DNA of 64,000 nucleotides from Dermacentor variabilis (taxonomy: Eukaryota > Arthropoda > Arachnida > Ixodida > Ixodidae), in the NCBI RefSeq assembly GCF_050947875.1, contig NC_134572.1:152975105-153039104 (forward strand). The letters run 5' to 3'. The translations under genes were made by a program, and so were the position numbers. Of the stretch, positions 44,650 to 58,100 are shown in pieces. Every line of letters begins with the position of its first letter. The stretch's first letter is position 1. Under the pieces are notes generated by a model. It did no database searches. It was not told the DNA's origin and saw only the letters and a program-made list of their open reading frames with translations.

Positions 44650-47100
44650 CCTCGGTTAACACCATTTATTCTCTTTCTTACATATCGAGGTGACTGCCGG
44701 TATGGTATACGTGAAGCATTTGCATGACCCGCCTTCGTGTTAACCGCCGGGAGCAAAGGGCCGTGGCCAACGGTGAAAGTATAGAAGCAAACTGTTGTAT
44801 ACAAAACGCGCCTAGCTCTTCCTTTTACGCATAAGTAAAGCGCCTGTATTTGACTAAAACAACTCCGAAGAATAATAAGAATCAGGTTCAAAGCTTCGCT
44901 GGGTAGTTTCCTTCTAGCACGGAATTATAATGGGGACACCAAATACCAGGAATTCTCTTCAATGGAAAATGCAATGTTCCTAGTAGCTATAACTAAGGTA
45001 ATGTTAAGTGTTTAGCAGAGCATCGCGCACAACTTCGCATGTTCAATTTGCGGATATTCTTTTTACGCAATATTTATGGACAGACGCGGCGCATACATGC
45101 ATTGCGAGACTAGTGCACCCTTTAAACGCTATATAGCTTGGGATATCCAAGCCGCAAATTTTCCCGACTCATGTGCTTTAGAAGAAGGAGCTGTGTTTCA
45201 GGCATGGCAGCCGAACGAAGCCCACATATCTTTCAATAAGCACGGCTGGGGCCAAAAATACCCCAAGCATGTACAAACGCACCGAGCGGCATCCTGCAAT
45301 GACGTCACTAGTGAGAGGGCGCCACTGCAACTTCTCGCCTCTAGTCTACTGCACTAATTGTCTAACGCAGTCTGCTGACACCTGAACGGCGGTAAGCAGT
45401 GGAGGAGGTGTGGCGAGAAAAGGGAAGGCGTAAAGTTAGTAGAGGGTATAGAACACAAACGAAATATTTACGGCATAGCGCCGAAGTAAACAGAAAAAAA
45501 AAGACAGTTCGCTTGTGAAGTGTCTTCCTCGAGAAACGTTGTCACCGCCACTGTTAGGTCGCGTGGAGCAGGGACGGTAGGGGGAGGGAGGGGGGGCAGA
45601 GCGAGGCCCGACTCCTCGAAGAAGTCGCACTGCTTTTGTAAGCTACCTCGGACCCCGTGCATAAAAATTAGAGGTGTGTACACCACTGAACCCAGTTTTG
45701 TTCCGAGCTCGTGTGCCACGTGACCTGATGCCTATTTCGCTGCATTCAGAAGCCCCCCTGAAAGCTCGTTTCCATTACTTAGGACATTTTGCGCACTTTG
45801 CAGTGTGCAAAAAAAAGCTGCTTTTTATATAGAGGCGCGACGGAAAGCCGACCAAAGTACCATTAGCCTCATGCATCCCAAAGCAGGTGTCAGGCTGCCT
45901 CAACATGAATAGGGATTTAGGCGGCGAACAAATGTTCCCACGCCATCGGCCATGCCCTGCTGCCGCTCCTGCAATCATGCAATGCCAGCTCCTGCAATCG
46001 GCTAAGCTCAGCCCCATTGATCTGAGCTAGTACAGGATAGGGTGACCACTTCCACGAACGCCGACTGATGATAGCTTCGCCTGCCACCGAATAGTTCAAA
46101 TGTTCCCCACGTGCGATACAGTTACGGTAATGGCGGCGACGGCTGTCACCTTGCCCAACACTAACAACGTTTCCTCATGACCGAAAATGCATCTAAAGCT
46201 GAAGGAAGGTGAGCAGTCACTATCCGCAAAGTGGTATAGCTAAGCCGACGCGCCGGATACGCCCTGTCTGTATGGCCTGCTACCCATCTCGTGTGCGCTG
46301 GATGTTGTCTTCTCTCCCTTTCGAAAGACGTCGTGTTTCCTACCGTCCATGAGCAGGCAGAATAGTCTTTGGGACTAGTCGCCGTGTCAAAGCATGCGGA
46401 CAAAGCCCTTGCAATGCTTGTCATCAGTATTTGCACTGGTCAAGTGCAAGTATACAGATGTCATAAATAGCTGAGATTTTTTGACTGTGGGGCACATGGA
46501 CGAAGCGCAGACTGCACCACTTCCGGACATGAAGCCACGTAGTAAAACTGGGACTGCTTCATGCATGTTTACCTGATGCAGCCATAAGCCGGAATTATTT
46601 CCGATACCTTCGTGCATGTGCGCGTATGATTTCAATTCACTATTGGTGTGAAATGGGCTATGAGAGAAACTTGAGCAGGATGCTATTTATATCATCTAGT
46701 GCAGATAAACAAGTAACAATTGCAGTTGCGTTCTTTACCGCGATTCTCCATATGAATGCCCGTAACGTGTACCTGCTTGTGTACCACTTAACACAAATAT
46801 GCGTCCCGCTGTTATGCAATTACACAGTTACACAGTTACCTCGTTTCATGTGCACCCGCCGCCTATGATACTTACTCGTCACATTTATGAAGAGTTCGAC
46901 AAGCGAACACGTGAATGAAGGAAGGAAACCCAAAGAACACTGCTTGCGTGTCACTTTATTCTCTATAGCTAAACAGAGGAGTAAAAGCAGGAATTATGAT
47001 GGAACTGATAAGTGTCACTCAGTGACATGATGAATGTGCGTAGGTGGGAACAAAAAGAAATGTTTATTATATGGGTTTGTTTCAGTGTTTGCCAAATGTC
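44650..47100. other. Spacer, no supported gene
   Basis: Unique or low-copy DNA with small open frames on both strands, none with a recognisable domain or conserved splice sites. It contains the second copy of the dispersed repeat (about 45,370-45,535) and a G-rich tract near 45,575-45,597. Confidence 0.45.
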
Positions 47101-47108
47101 AATTGCTG

Positions 47109-47189
47109 ATGTCCACATATTTGGTTGAGAGAGAGAGAAACAACTCTATTTAGTCCTCTCTCTCTCTCTCTCAACCAAAAAGTGGACAT
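47109..47189. repeat. Fold-back hairpin with GA/TC arms
   Basis: The left arm (47,109-47,137) reads atgtccacatatttggttga then gagagagag. The right arm (47,155-47,189) is its near-perfect reverse complement (ctctctctcaaccaaaaagtggacat), with a ~17-base loop. Likely a small fold-back element or recombination product at a GA microsatellite. Confidence 0.85.
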
Positions 47190-47199
47190 TTACCCAAAT

Positions 47200-48638
47200 A
47201 TATTGCAGTCGTACAATTCTATCACGGGACAGCAGCTGCAAAATCGAAGACTGAAATAAATCAAATACTAGTAGGGATGTGCGAAATCTGAATAGAGAGT
47301 ATAATAATGGCCTATTTGATTCGGTTGTCGCATTATCGTTATTTGAATCGATTTGTCATGGGCAGTTTTAGACTGGTGAGAAAAGTTACTATGCTCGCAC
47401 CCCTACAAAACACATAGCATAGAGTACATGCGGCTAGTCTGTTGTATTGCGATATAAATCGCGCACACTTCTGGCGTACATGGCGTGGCTTCGCGTGTGC
47501 ACGCGCTAGAGAACACGCGCGCACGGTATTGGCGGTCGCGTCATTCGAGGTTCAGAGACGCATTGCAGGGAAGCGGTAAAACAAGGTGCGGCACAGAACG
47601 TTCGCTTTAATGAAATGTCATACGCTCACCGCTGCTAGCAGTCATTGCGCAAGCGTAAGGGTCACAGCGACCATCACAAGCACTCGCGCATAGCTTCGAG
47701 GACAGCCCTCAGATGTTTTCCAAATTTCGGCCACAGTCTTTTGCGTTGCCTTCGCGAAGGACAGTTTCTCGACTTCCCCATGACACAGGCGTCCGATAGC
47801 AAGTACTCACACTGGCCTTTGCAATAAGGTCACACGCACTATACAAGCTGGTACTGCATAACTAGAATATTTGCCAAAAGTACGTTCTTCTAAATGTCGT
47901 AAGTCTACATAGGGTTAATTGTGCACGTGTTGTCTGGCTTTCTCGCACTGCCCGTGTTCTTTTTCTGCTGAATTCGGAGACTTTCGAGCATGTGCGTTGT
48001 TGCGCATGCAATGGCGTAAAGGCTCCGCAAATAAAAATTAAATATGGCGGAAAATTTAGCTTGATCAGCCGTCATGCACCACAACAAGCAGATGGCAATC
48101 CCTGCAGGAATTTTTGAGGGTACGATGATTACTCGAAAAATGAAGTGGACAATGCGGGGCTTCGACAAGTGCACGAGGGCGATGATTACGCGGTTAAATT
48201 ATTACAGCGTACCTCTCCGCTTGACATAAGCAAGTTTCCAGATATCGCCGTACGAGCCTAGCGGCTACGAGGAGGCGATGCCGAGTTCTTAGAGCACTTC
48301 AAGGGCGCTTTCATGGTGGGTTATGAACAAAACTGAGCACGCGTAAAATTTGTGGATTCTTTATCTGAAATTCTTTGAGCCGGAATGGCACAATACCATA
48401 AGCTGCTGGCTAGCTGACGTGCAGTCATGTTGTGGCGTTCCGTGCACGGCGCTTTCTTTGTTTGTTTCCTTCTTTCTTTCTTTCTTTTTCCCCCAACAGA
48501 CACAATTACATGGGCGGCGTCAGGACCACGTTGAAGGTCTGGTTGCAGACACATATGTGCTAGAAGGAATGTAAGGTAGGCGCGGCGACTAGATTGAGCC
48601 AAACACTCAAATGTGAATCAATCCCTGTTTTGCTCCCT
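47200..48638. other. Spacer before copy 3, no supported gene
   Basis: No domain-bearing frame on either strand. There is a short TTTC microsatellite at about 48,470-48,488. Homology to copy 1 (about 7,880) begins near 48,639. Confidence 0.45.
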
Positions 48639-49775
48639 TTGTAATGTTTAGCGACGCCACATTTGACAAACATTCGAAAGAGCTTGATGTGATTTTGCAC
48701 AAATGGCGCCACCAGCAAAAGCCTGTAAGATTTGTTACTTAGTGGACATCTTTTGTTTCAAGCACTGCTTAGTAAAACTAGTGAATGCTAGTAGTTACAA
48801 AACATTGTATGGCGCTACTGATGTGCTGTACACGTTTTCAATTAGCGTGTACATGAAAAAAGAATGTCAATTTGAGGGACCTGCATAGCAGAAAAATTTG
48901 TGAAATTCGCAGTTTGCTTAAAGGTTACTTAATCAACATAAGGCAATTTTATCTTCATAGATTGTAGAAAAAGGCTTGATTGTTGATAATTGAAAATTGC
49001 AGAGTTTCATCTGGAACAGTTCTGCCTCTTCTTCGCTAATGCATGACGAAGTGTAGCCTCAAATGACCAAGTGGAAATAATAATAACCCATCAACTGTCT
49101 ATCAGACCACAAAACAACTGCGTATAGATAAGTGCACTGTAACCTCGAAAAGCACTAAATACTGTTCTGCGTTAAAAATGAAAAAAAAAGAGATTACTTC
49201 ATTAAATTTTATTGTTCTGCCCATCCTTATAAGGACCTAAATGAATTTCTCAATGCTTTAGACGGAATATCTCTTCATAGAAACATTGTATATGCTTTTT
49301 GTAAAGGCGCAGCGAACTTCATTTTCTTAGGTTGAACAGATTTGACGGAAACGCAGTGTAATTGAAGCTACTGCAGCAAATAGCGTAGAGAGCCGTAAGC
49401 TAACGCTTCAAGCTAGGCGATCATATTAGGCGTCATTGGAAAGAGCCGAAAGTAAGCTTTCTATTGCAATATTATCCACATCCGTCTAATGATCGCAGAA
49501 AACACAGTGCATCCGCAAACAATGACCAAACTGTGGAGCGCGTGCTGCCGGTGTGGGACCTTCTCCTTATGGTTTATTGGTAATTTTTGCTGCAGAAGGA
49601 CTTAATTAATATGGCACCTCCCGGGAATCTAATAAAAGGCCCCTCACCAGGTCCCATAGCAAAAGTTGTTATGTGTGCTCTAGGGAATGTTCTGCCGCAA
49701 AAAAAAAAAAAAATCAAATGGGCTCATTAATAGCCGAGATAGAAACATTTCAGTGCCGCGAACCCACGATTTCAG

Positions 49776-50015
49776 ACCCGCCGTGGTTGCTCAGTGGCTA
49801 TAGTGTTAGGCTACTGAGCACTGGGACACGGGGTCGAATTCCGGCCACGGCGGCCGCATTTCGATGGGGCGAAATGCGAAAACACCCGTGTACTTAGATT
49901 TAGGTGCACGTTAAAGAACCCCAGAGGGTCGAAAGTTCCGGAGTCCTCCATTACGGCGTGCCTCATACTCAGAAAGTGGTTTTGGCACGTAAAACCCCAT
50001 AATTTATTTTTTTAT
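49776..50015 (+). mobile_element. tRNA-derived SINE, Ruka-like
   Basis: Starts ccgccgtggttgctcagtgg (A box), with ggtcgaattccggcc as B box and anticodon-arm-like palindromes between. The body (cgaaatgcgaaaacacccgt then gtgcacgttaaagaacccca) and an AT-rich tail follow. The flanks gatttcag (49,768-49,775) and gatgtcag (50,016-50,023) are a probable 8-bp target duplication with one mismatch. Copy 1 at about 9,025 is uninterrupted. I recall this family in ixodid ticks; the name is from memory. Confidence 0.85.
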
Positions 50016-51532
50016 GATGTCAGCCGGCGAGCTTCACCACAAACACAGATGCTCTTTCCAGTTGCCCCATCTATCCTCCTCAAGCAAAATTCCTTGCCGG
50101 CGCTCTGCCCTACGGGACTTCGAGGACGGCCTTGCGCTCGAGATGTTGTAATTGTCTCGTTTCGCGCCGCACGATTTTGCGCGCTGTGCACCAGAACACA
50201 TGACAAGCGGTATAATTAATTGCTACAGGAATACTGAGGCTGAAAAAGCGAATCGCAGAGCATTATGACGCGATGGAACACGGTAGAAAATGGCATAGTT
50301 TCGATGCGTTCGGATGTGACTTCGCGACCGTGGGAAGAAGCAGACGACGCGGAAGTACATCTCTCTTGCTTCGGTGCGAAGTAAAAAGAAAAACAATAAA
50401 AACGCAGATATTCCCTTTGTGTGTTTTTGTATTTCTCTAAAGTTCAATTCGTGAATTCAAGCAACCGACGAAACAAATAACAGATGCTGCGTTGGCACCA
50501 CGAGCGACGTCACACTGCAAATACGAGTACGTAGTCGCAGGGACACGAGTACGTCACCGTATACGGCTTGGAGCGTGGTCGTGGCGAGGGAAAGGAGAAA
50601 CGGCTTTCGGATTGAAACTTAAGAACATTCCGTGGCGCGTAGTGATGTAATTCTTTGCAAACAGGATCGTTGGAGCGCACTGTATGCTCTGCGCTTGTCA
50701 GCTCAAAATGGCCAGACATGGCGAGGGGACCTTCACCAAGAGAATTTTTTGTAAAGATCTAGTACGATCATAGATACTTCGAGCGAGATATACGCGGTCA
50801 TCCTTTTTAGTTTTTACGTAATCTTTAGAAATGGCCTGTAGCAGATAACATGTCTAGTCCTTGAACTGAAAATTTTAGAGAGGCCTAAATTACTTGCAGG
50901 TAAATTAGAAACACATATTCAATTATTTATCGAAATTTATAAAATTTCCCGGCGATTTATTTACTTTATGATTTAGCATTTATGATTTGGAGCCGGTGAC
51001 TGTGAAAGGCGTATCCACTTGGAATTTTACGGAATGACACTAGTTTAGAGATAAGCGCCATCAAATTCGCCTTAAATACGCATGGTTGTATCACCCGGTT
51101 TTAACAAACGTTCATTTCGCTTTGGAACTCCAAATTGAGTGGAATGCCGATGTACTTGGTCATACATATTCTGAAAAATTATGAGAAAAGTATTGTCCCC
51201 CTTGAAATTAATTTGTAATGAATACGTCTTGCAACCTCACCGGATAGAATGCGTAAATTGCAAGATGGCAAGTAAATATTAAATTAATTTAATGTAGCGG
51301 CGGTGGTGACAGAGCGGCTATCACGTGACCCAAAATGCAGGCGTCTGCTAAAGAAAACGCGTCGGAACAATCTCCCGAAATCCAAGAACGCCAAGCTTAT
51401 GTTCGTATGCAGAGCGTATAAATAATGCATATGTAGCCGACCACGCACTCCAAGGTTGGAATACCCGATTAAGTTAAAAGGAAGCTTTAGCTCGCGCCCA
51501 ACTCCGACGCGGCCTATTCAAAAACATGTAAA

Positions 51533-51544
51533 AACGCAAAAACG
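51533..51544 (+). other. Empty LINE insertion site
   Basis: A single aacgcaaaaacg followed by ttttttgagataactttt. In copies 1, 2 and 4 the same 12 bases are duplicated on both sides of the LINE. This shows the state before insertion. Confidence 0.88.
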
Positions 51545-52347
51545 TTTTTTGAGATAACTTTTGGACGGATTTTAATAAAATTTGTTGCATTTGAGAGAGA
51601 AAGGTTAATTCTAGTGAACGTAGCAAGCGGAATTTTGATTTAGGGCTTGATTTTTGTTACAAACATTTTAAAAAGTATGAAGCTTCAAAAATATAGAAGC
51701 ACGAAGTTTACAAACTAATAGCTGTGCATCAAGAACAGATATGGCAGTTCTGTAAACGGCATACATTAGATCATTCAAAGGGGAGAAATTTGATAAGTCA
51801 CTTTGCATCTTACGTGAATTTCTTCCGTTGTTTTCGAGTGTTTTGCAAAAGTTGTAACTACATACTAATACATTTTTCGAGATTCATTTGTAAGATGTCA
51901 AATTTGTCCGCTTTAGATGGGCTATTAGATGCAATTCACAGAATTGTATTATCCTTTCTCGTTGTTGAGTTACAATGTAAACTTAAAAGTTTCTTTTTCT
52001 GAAAATTTGCGACTTTTGCCGAATATTAGTTAAAAACTGAGGACCTAAATCGCAAATTCGAAAGCAACAGTGATAATAGTTTAAGTCTTTCTTTTAAATG
52101 CAACAATCCCCGTCAAATTTGGTGCAGCAGTTGACGAATTATCGTTTTACCTTTATTTAGAAAGGAGCACTCGAGCTAAAGCTTCCTCTTAACAGGGCGT
52201 ACTGCCATGAAAAGGGTGAAATGTAAGAGAGTAGAAACACGATTTGTGATCAACAATAGTCGCCTAATTGAGAGCGCGACGGCAGAATGTTGCGTATTTT
52301 GCAGTTGATGAATGAAAAACAACGCTTGTCAGATGCCGAACAGACTT

Positions 52348-52353
52348 TTTATT
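52348..52353 (-). terminator. Polyadenylation signal of the unit gene, copy 3
   Basis: AATAAA on the minus strand, about 290 bases past the exon 2 stop at 52,639. Position as in the other copies. Confidence 0.65.
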
Positions 52354-52638
52354 AAAATTAGAAGGCACAATGAGATACAACGAGACGGGCACACTCGTTT
52401 CAACACATTAGCGCTTTGCACGCAGATGTCATGCATGTAGTAGCAAGAACGTAACAGAGCAAATTGGAGATTGTGTGAACATAATTAAACGAAATCGTCA
52501 CCACACAATATGTTATCCTTGTGCACTCGAGGGACATCTAAAAACTGAGCACCTAGGTATAGGGACGCACTAGTCTCGTCATAACAGCGAGAAAACAGCC
52601 AGTTAACAGTAAAAGAGTAAAAAAATCCCACGGAATAA

Positions 52639-52883
52639 TCACACAGCTGCGTGTTGCTCAAGAAACGACAAGTCCAGGTCAGGCATAGGGGCGTTGGTTG
52701 GCAGGTCGAAGACGTCCACGAAGAGCCAATCCCACTCGTTTGTGTTGCACGGCTGTGCTTCGTAAAGAATGGGGAGAGGGCAAGCCACCGGGTGCACTGG
52801 TTGGACTTCTCGAACACATCTGGTATCGGACGCCACGGCTTCTGCTCGGCACTGTCGACGGCACTGTTTTCGCTCCAGTTTGG
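52639..52883 (-). pseudogene. Unit gene, exon 2 (copy 3)
   Basis: Same length (245 bases), acceptor (ttttcgctccag) and frame as the other copies. It ends SFLEQHAAV. The basic start differs most (KLERKQCRRQC, adding a fifth Cys), while the central VREVQPVHPVACPLPILYEA is unchanged and the end reads DLPTNAPMPDLD. The open frame survives, but splicing from exon 1 is doubtful because the exon 1 donor is altered. The alternative frame (PNW...) loses its hydrophobic end here to a 1-base shift, which further favours the frame chosen. Confidence 0.5.
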
Positions 52884-54731
52884 CTGGAGCGAAAATAACA
52901 CAAAGAAACAGCTTGTCAGCAACAATATTAGTCACTAAATCAGACGGGAGCATAAGCTTTCACGGCGAAAAAACACGTTGTAGTTTGGTATAAGAAGCAC
53001 TTGTTTTCACCATAAGACGAGGATTCACTCCGCTGATCATGAATGTTCGAACTTACAACGCAGGTTCTTATGGAGGCGTCACGCGCGGCCAAATTGTGAT
53101 TACTCAAGGCATGCCATTGTCGCCACAAAGGATTATGGTTATGGCAATTTTATACATTATTCTTATTTTTCAATTATACATACTATGACGAAACAAGTCG
53201 CAGCAGAGCGTCGTAATGTCATGGCACATGTTGGGCCATCTTCAATACCCCTCGTCTCACGGCACGATTTAACAGCATGACTGACAAATAAGACAGGGGC
53301 ACTTGGTGACGGAAGCTAGCAGGGTTGAGATCACATGTGCCTGCCTTACTCAACATGACGCAATCTGCAGCTCGGAAATGATTCCGAAACGTGTCCCGTA
53401 GAACAGATATTGCACAAAATATTCACGCGCGATTGGGCTTGCTACGATTTACGTAATTTTTAAGTGAACGACGTTATTTCTGAAAGCAATGGAAAAGGTA
53501 CGTAAGTATACGGAAAAAGTCGTAATGCCAAAGTGCGAACGCGAAATTTCAGACATTTCAAAGAACGAGTGATGTATTGTTAATTTTGTTTTCACATAGA
53601 ATGCTCGCTGATTGTAAATATAAATATTTTGTGAATCGTGGTTACCACTTTTCACACCGGAAGCATTACATTCAAATATTACCTTTCAACAGAAAGTTAT
53701 ATGTCGGCTAGAATTCAGGCAGTATTAGCAAGGCTTGTTGTTGACAGACAACGCCATTTGGTTCTGTCACAAAAATTACTTTTAAAGCCAATCTTTTTCC
53801 TTCGTCTTTCCCACTGCTTCTGCTGTCTGGCACAACGCGTCCGTGACCTGTCTAAAAGCATTACGAGAATTACAGCGCTTACCTTTCTGCGAACGTGCAA
53901 GTCCAGAGGGAAGCTAGATAGAATGATAGAAAAGAGGGAGAGGGAAGCGGAGAATACGTGGAACCGACGATGTCGTGATAGGAAAACAGTTCGCGCACTC
54001 TTCGCACGAAGTTCCAATACAAAGAAAGGTGGCGAGGGTGTGTACTGAGAAAAAGGTCCGTGAGAGGGCGAGGAAACGCTACAGGCACGACAGCAGTGGC
54101 GGGCAAACGGGAAATCAGAAACAGACCTTGTCACAAGATGTAATAATAATATTATAATTAGTGTACTGCATTTGCAGTAGGCGGAGCCTGCGCGTGTATC
54201 TTACATAATGGGAATGGCACACACAGGCGTTTTCTAGTTCTTTAGCATTTCCTGGCCTTATTGATAGCAGTTGTCTGCTCAGTGGAATACTCGTGGGATA
54301 AATAATTTAAAGCTGGGTTTGCAATCATCAGTTTTTACTTCTAATGAGGACTCTAAAGAAAATAAACGGAAATTTTATGCCACTTCATCAAGGCAAAGCC
54401 ATTTTGCCATACCTACTGTTACGAGTGAGCCAGTAAAACGAGACCGTCAAACTGGTTATAAAATTTTAATTTTTTATGCCATGGACCTGCAAGTTTCTAA
54501 AATCACTAATGTTATTATAAAAATTATTGGCTTCATGGCAGAAACGTGCTGTTAAAAAACATTGTCGCACTGTACGTGAAAAACTAGCTGCCGCTCACTC
54601 GAGACATGCACGGGGTAATTTCTACTACCAGAATTTGGACAAGTGAATTAGCAAAATTATTGGAAATAATTGAAAATTGAAAGCTAGGTCCATTAACGCC
54701 TGGTTGTAACGACATGAAGACAGTTTCCCAA

Positions 54732-55014
54732 CTTTAGAGCGCTCTGCACGACGAGTCCTCCTATGGCGATTCCGCGAGGATGCCGCCTCTTTTTGCACAC
54801 GCCGCTTCTTGGCTTTAGGGCTCGGACTAGGGCTGCTACGCTTGCGGCTGGCCGGTTGTTCTGGCCCGGTGTCGTCATCGTTCAGCCAGGACCATTCGCG
54901 AAGTAAGTTCGAAAGCAGGAGGCGCTTGTGGATGCCCAAATCTTGACTGCTCTTGTCAATAATGGCTATCTTGTACTCGGCTGCTTCGAGTAAACCATCG
55001 ACGTCGATGCCCAT
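54732..55014 (-). pseudogene. Unit gene, exon 1 (copy 3), donor lost
   Basis: Open like copy 2 over 94 codons with 11 base differences: three silent, and six residues changed (D to Y, F to L, Q to R, K to N, G to S, L to R). The nuclear localisation signal SPSPKAKKRRVQK is unchanged. The donor AAAG|GTGGGA reads AAAG|TTGGGA. A GT one base upstream (AAA|GTTGGG) would join exon 2 out of phase. Reading through adds ~27 residues before a stop. Either a pseudogene or a copy with changed C-terminus. Confidence 0.55.
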
Positions 55015-55154
55015 TGCGAAAAAGTAGTGCACAGAGCGCTTGAGCACCGCACCACAAGACCGCAAACGTGGCCCACTCCACGGGTGGTTAGCGTTCAAAT
55101 GACGGCCACTTTGGTGCTATTCCCCCATACCTGTAGCACACGAGAGATTGCTAC

Positions 55155-55166
55155 TGCGCATGTGCA
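55155..55166. promoter_or_regulatory. Altered NRF-1-type site (copy 3)
   Basis: TGCGCATGTGCA, one base off the palindrome present in copies 1 and 2. Confidence 0.45.
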
Positions 55167-58100
55167 GGAAATACAGGAAAGACTGCATGCGCAGTATTGT
55201 TCCTTCTCAGTAACTACCCCTTTACCATCGCCTAACCCTGCCCACCCGTATACTCTGAAAGTGTGGGCGGTGGTCAGGTATGTCGAATTGCAACATTAGA
55301 CTGCCTTTCAAGGCCACGAGGGTGAACTATGGGGACATTAAGTTTCAGGAAGAATTTTTTGACAGCCTTTTAGTCCCGCTTCGTGCGGAAGAGGGTGGGG
55401 CAGGCGAGAGATTGACCTTCAAAGAAGGAATGTAGTTTGCGGCGTAGACTTTCAAAAGTCTACGAGCTTTAACAAAAGCTATGTGTCGGTATCTGGGCTT
55501 CTCTTTTGCATAGAGTATAAAGACTCCAGTGCACAGCATGATGTGCTAATTCGCAGATATGTTTCTAGGAATGTGACTAGGTCGGACTAAGTGTCCTGGT
55601 AAGCTGCTTTGGTTTTCTCTTTGTGGAAGGTAGAACTATTTCCTCGATGAATTTGAGAAATTTGAGTGTGCAAAATGGCCATCAAGTGAATTATTTCGAT
55701 CAAGCATGCATATTAATAAATAAAAATTTCCTGTGATAAGTTGGTAACCAGGGCAAGTTTCTGTGCGTGTTTACGCTGAATGCTCAGACACCAGAATTTT
55801 ATTTACAGCCATACGTTCATATATTATAGCAGGCATTTCAGGATGCAATTATCAGTATTTATTAATGTGTGACCGCCATGTGTGATCGTTGCGTCGACAG
55901 AAAAATGTGTTTGCGCTAGTTTGGAAATGTGGCTCTCTAATCATGATTCGTTCAACAACAATTGAGTTTCGCAAGGTTACGCTGATCTGTGCAAACTATT
56001 AGTCTTGAATCTCGAGTGTGCTATCGAATATTCTGCATAGGGACTATTCATATGTGGGAAACGGTTTCTGAAGCGCGGTAGCTGAGAAGAAAAACTTGTC
56101 TATATTTTTATTGTGTTGCTATTAAAACATACGCCGCAACATGGTTTGAATACTTATATGCATCAAGAAAATACGCACAATCGTGAACGTTTCACAGGGG
56201 ACTGATAACGCGGCCGTCAAAGAATGCAAAGCATGCATTGCTTAGGAATGTATGAGCACCCTACTGAAACGGTGTCGTGGCGGATCACAGCAGTCTCGCT
56301 ATTCTCAACCCTTTGACCGCTATTTCTTATTGCGAATTTCGATTAGTTCCTACATAGCTTCTGGACGACTAATATGTGCAGCAACTTTAGTGTAAAACTT
56401 CAACATTGGATGCAAGACTAACTTAGCTACCGTTCAGGAAGTGAAAATATGGATAAAAGGATGGCTTGAGCAGACGAATATAACAGTGGAGTTAAATGCA
56501 GTGGCAACTTCGATATTTTCGCAACATTTCTGTATTTTTGAAACATTCTACGGTGGAATCGATCAGTACCACAATAAAGGAACTGCATTCTTTCTACTAT
56601 GCATTAGCACCGTAGTCTTCTGTGCGAGCATAAATTATGAGATAGGGTTATGTTTAATGTTAATATACAGGGCGTATTTATCCCAATGTTCTGTTTTGTG
56701 CCTTCGATTGCGTATTCTTGAGTTTAGAATAATTATACTTTCGACGTCTCATCACTGGTGGAGTTGTGTTCACAGTCCGTGGAATCCTAAACGAATGGCT
56801 TAGTCTTCCTAAAAATTGTAATGTCGGATCATTCTTGAATTCTTTTTGTTTGCTCTTGATGGTAGGCTAGGGATTATTTCAGTGATTATTTCCCGCAGCC
56901 AAAGAGCGGTTGGGGCCGAGTAAAGCGTGATGCCGCTTTTGTGGCCAGTATATATACGGGGAAATTAGGAAAAATTGAAGCTCATGGTACCGGTGGAATG
57001 GACATATTCTTTTTCTTTATTTTAAGTTAGTGTATATTACAGGCGGTATGTATGTTTGAGTTCATTTGGTATTAGATGCCACGAGATTTGGACGCCTTGT
57101 CCGACACTCTTGCTTGAGGAAACGTCACCCAGCAACAAACGGCTTCCACTATCTACGTGGAATAAAGGAGGAACGCAAGGAAGAGAATTGCCGAAAGCTC
57201 CGTTATTTTTTATTTTTCATGCTAATCTTAAACATAAAATTTCGTACTGAAGGTAGCTTCACAAAAACCAGGGAGTGCGCTTCGCACGTGGTCTACGGGA
57301 GCGCGACCGGCGCAACCGTGGCAAGAAGCAGACGAAACGGAAGTACATCTCTGTTGTTTCGGTGCGAAGTAAAACAATAAAATCACGCAGACATTCCGTT
57401 TGTGTGTTTTATTATGTCTCTAAACTTCAATTCGCTAATTCAAGCATGAGATGACAAAAAGAACAGATCCTTCCTGAATAATTTTTCAAGTCAAGTGTTA
57501 CCATGAGCGACGTCACACTGCGGACACGAGTACGTAGACGCAGGGACACGAGTACGTCACCGTACAGCTTGGAGCGCGGTCGTCGTGAGGGAAAGAAGAA
57601 ACGGCGTTCGGATTCCACGGCGTGTAGCGATGTAGTTCTTTGCAAAGAAAATCGTTGGCGCGCATTGTATCCTCTGCGCTTGTCAGCACAAAATGGCCAG
57701 ACTTGGCGAGGGAACCTTTACCAAAAGAATTTTTAGTAAAGATCTAGTACGAGCATAGATACTTCGAGCGCGATATATGCGGTCATCCTTTTTAGTTTTT
57801 ACAAGATCTTTAGAAATGGCCTGTAGCAGATAACATGTCTGGTCCTTGGACTGAAAGATTCAGAGAGGCCTACATTACTTGCAGGAAAAATGGAAACACA
57901 TATTCAATTAATTATCGAAATTTATAAAATTTCTTTGTGATTTATTTACTTTACGTTTTAGCATTTACGATTAAGAGCCGGTGAGTGTGAATGGCGTACC
58001 CACTATAGATTTTACGGAATGACACCAGTTTAGAGATATGCGCCATCAAAGTCGCCTTAAATATGCATGGTTGTATCTCCCACTTTTAACAAACGTTCGT

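Larger units (their letters stand above)
48639..57305 (+). repeat. Segmental duplication unit, copy 3 (diverged, pre-insertion form)
   Basis: Same order as copy 1: head, non-coding block, gene, tail. It is more diverged and lacks both the I-type LINE (single uninterrupted aacgcaaaaacg at 51,533-51,544) and the ~1-kb inverted-repeat element (near 52,060). It carries its own SINE in the head. Its tail runs to cgggagcg at about 57,300 and passes straight into copy 4. It therefore represents an older branch of the array. Confidence 0.88.

Noticed and set aside
57503..57736. MSDVTLRTRV... 77-residue plus-strand frame
   Set aside because: Open only in copy 4; copies 1 and 2 carry an indel or early stop, so no sign of constraint.
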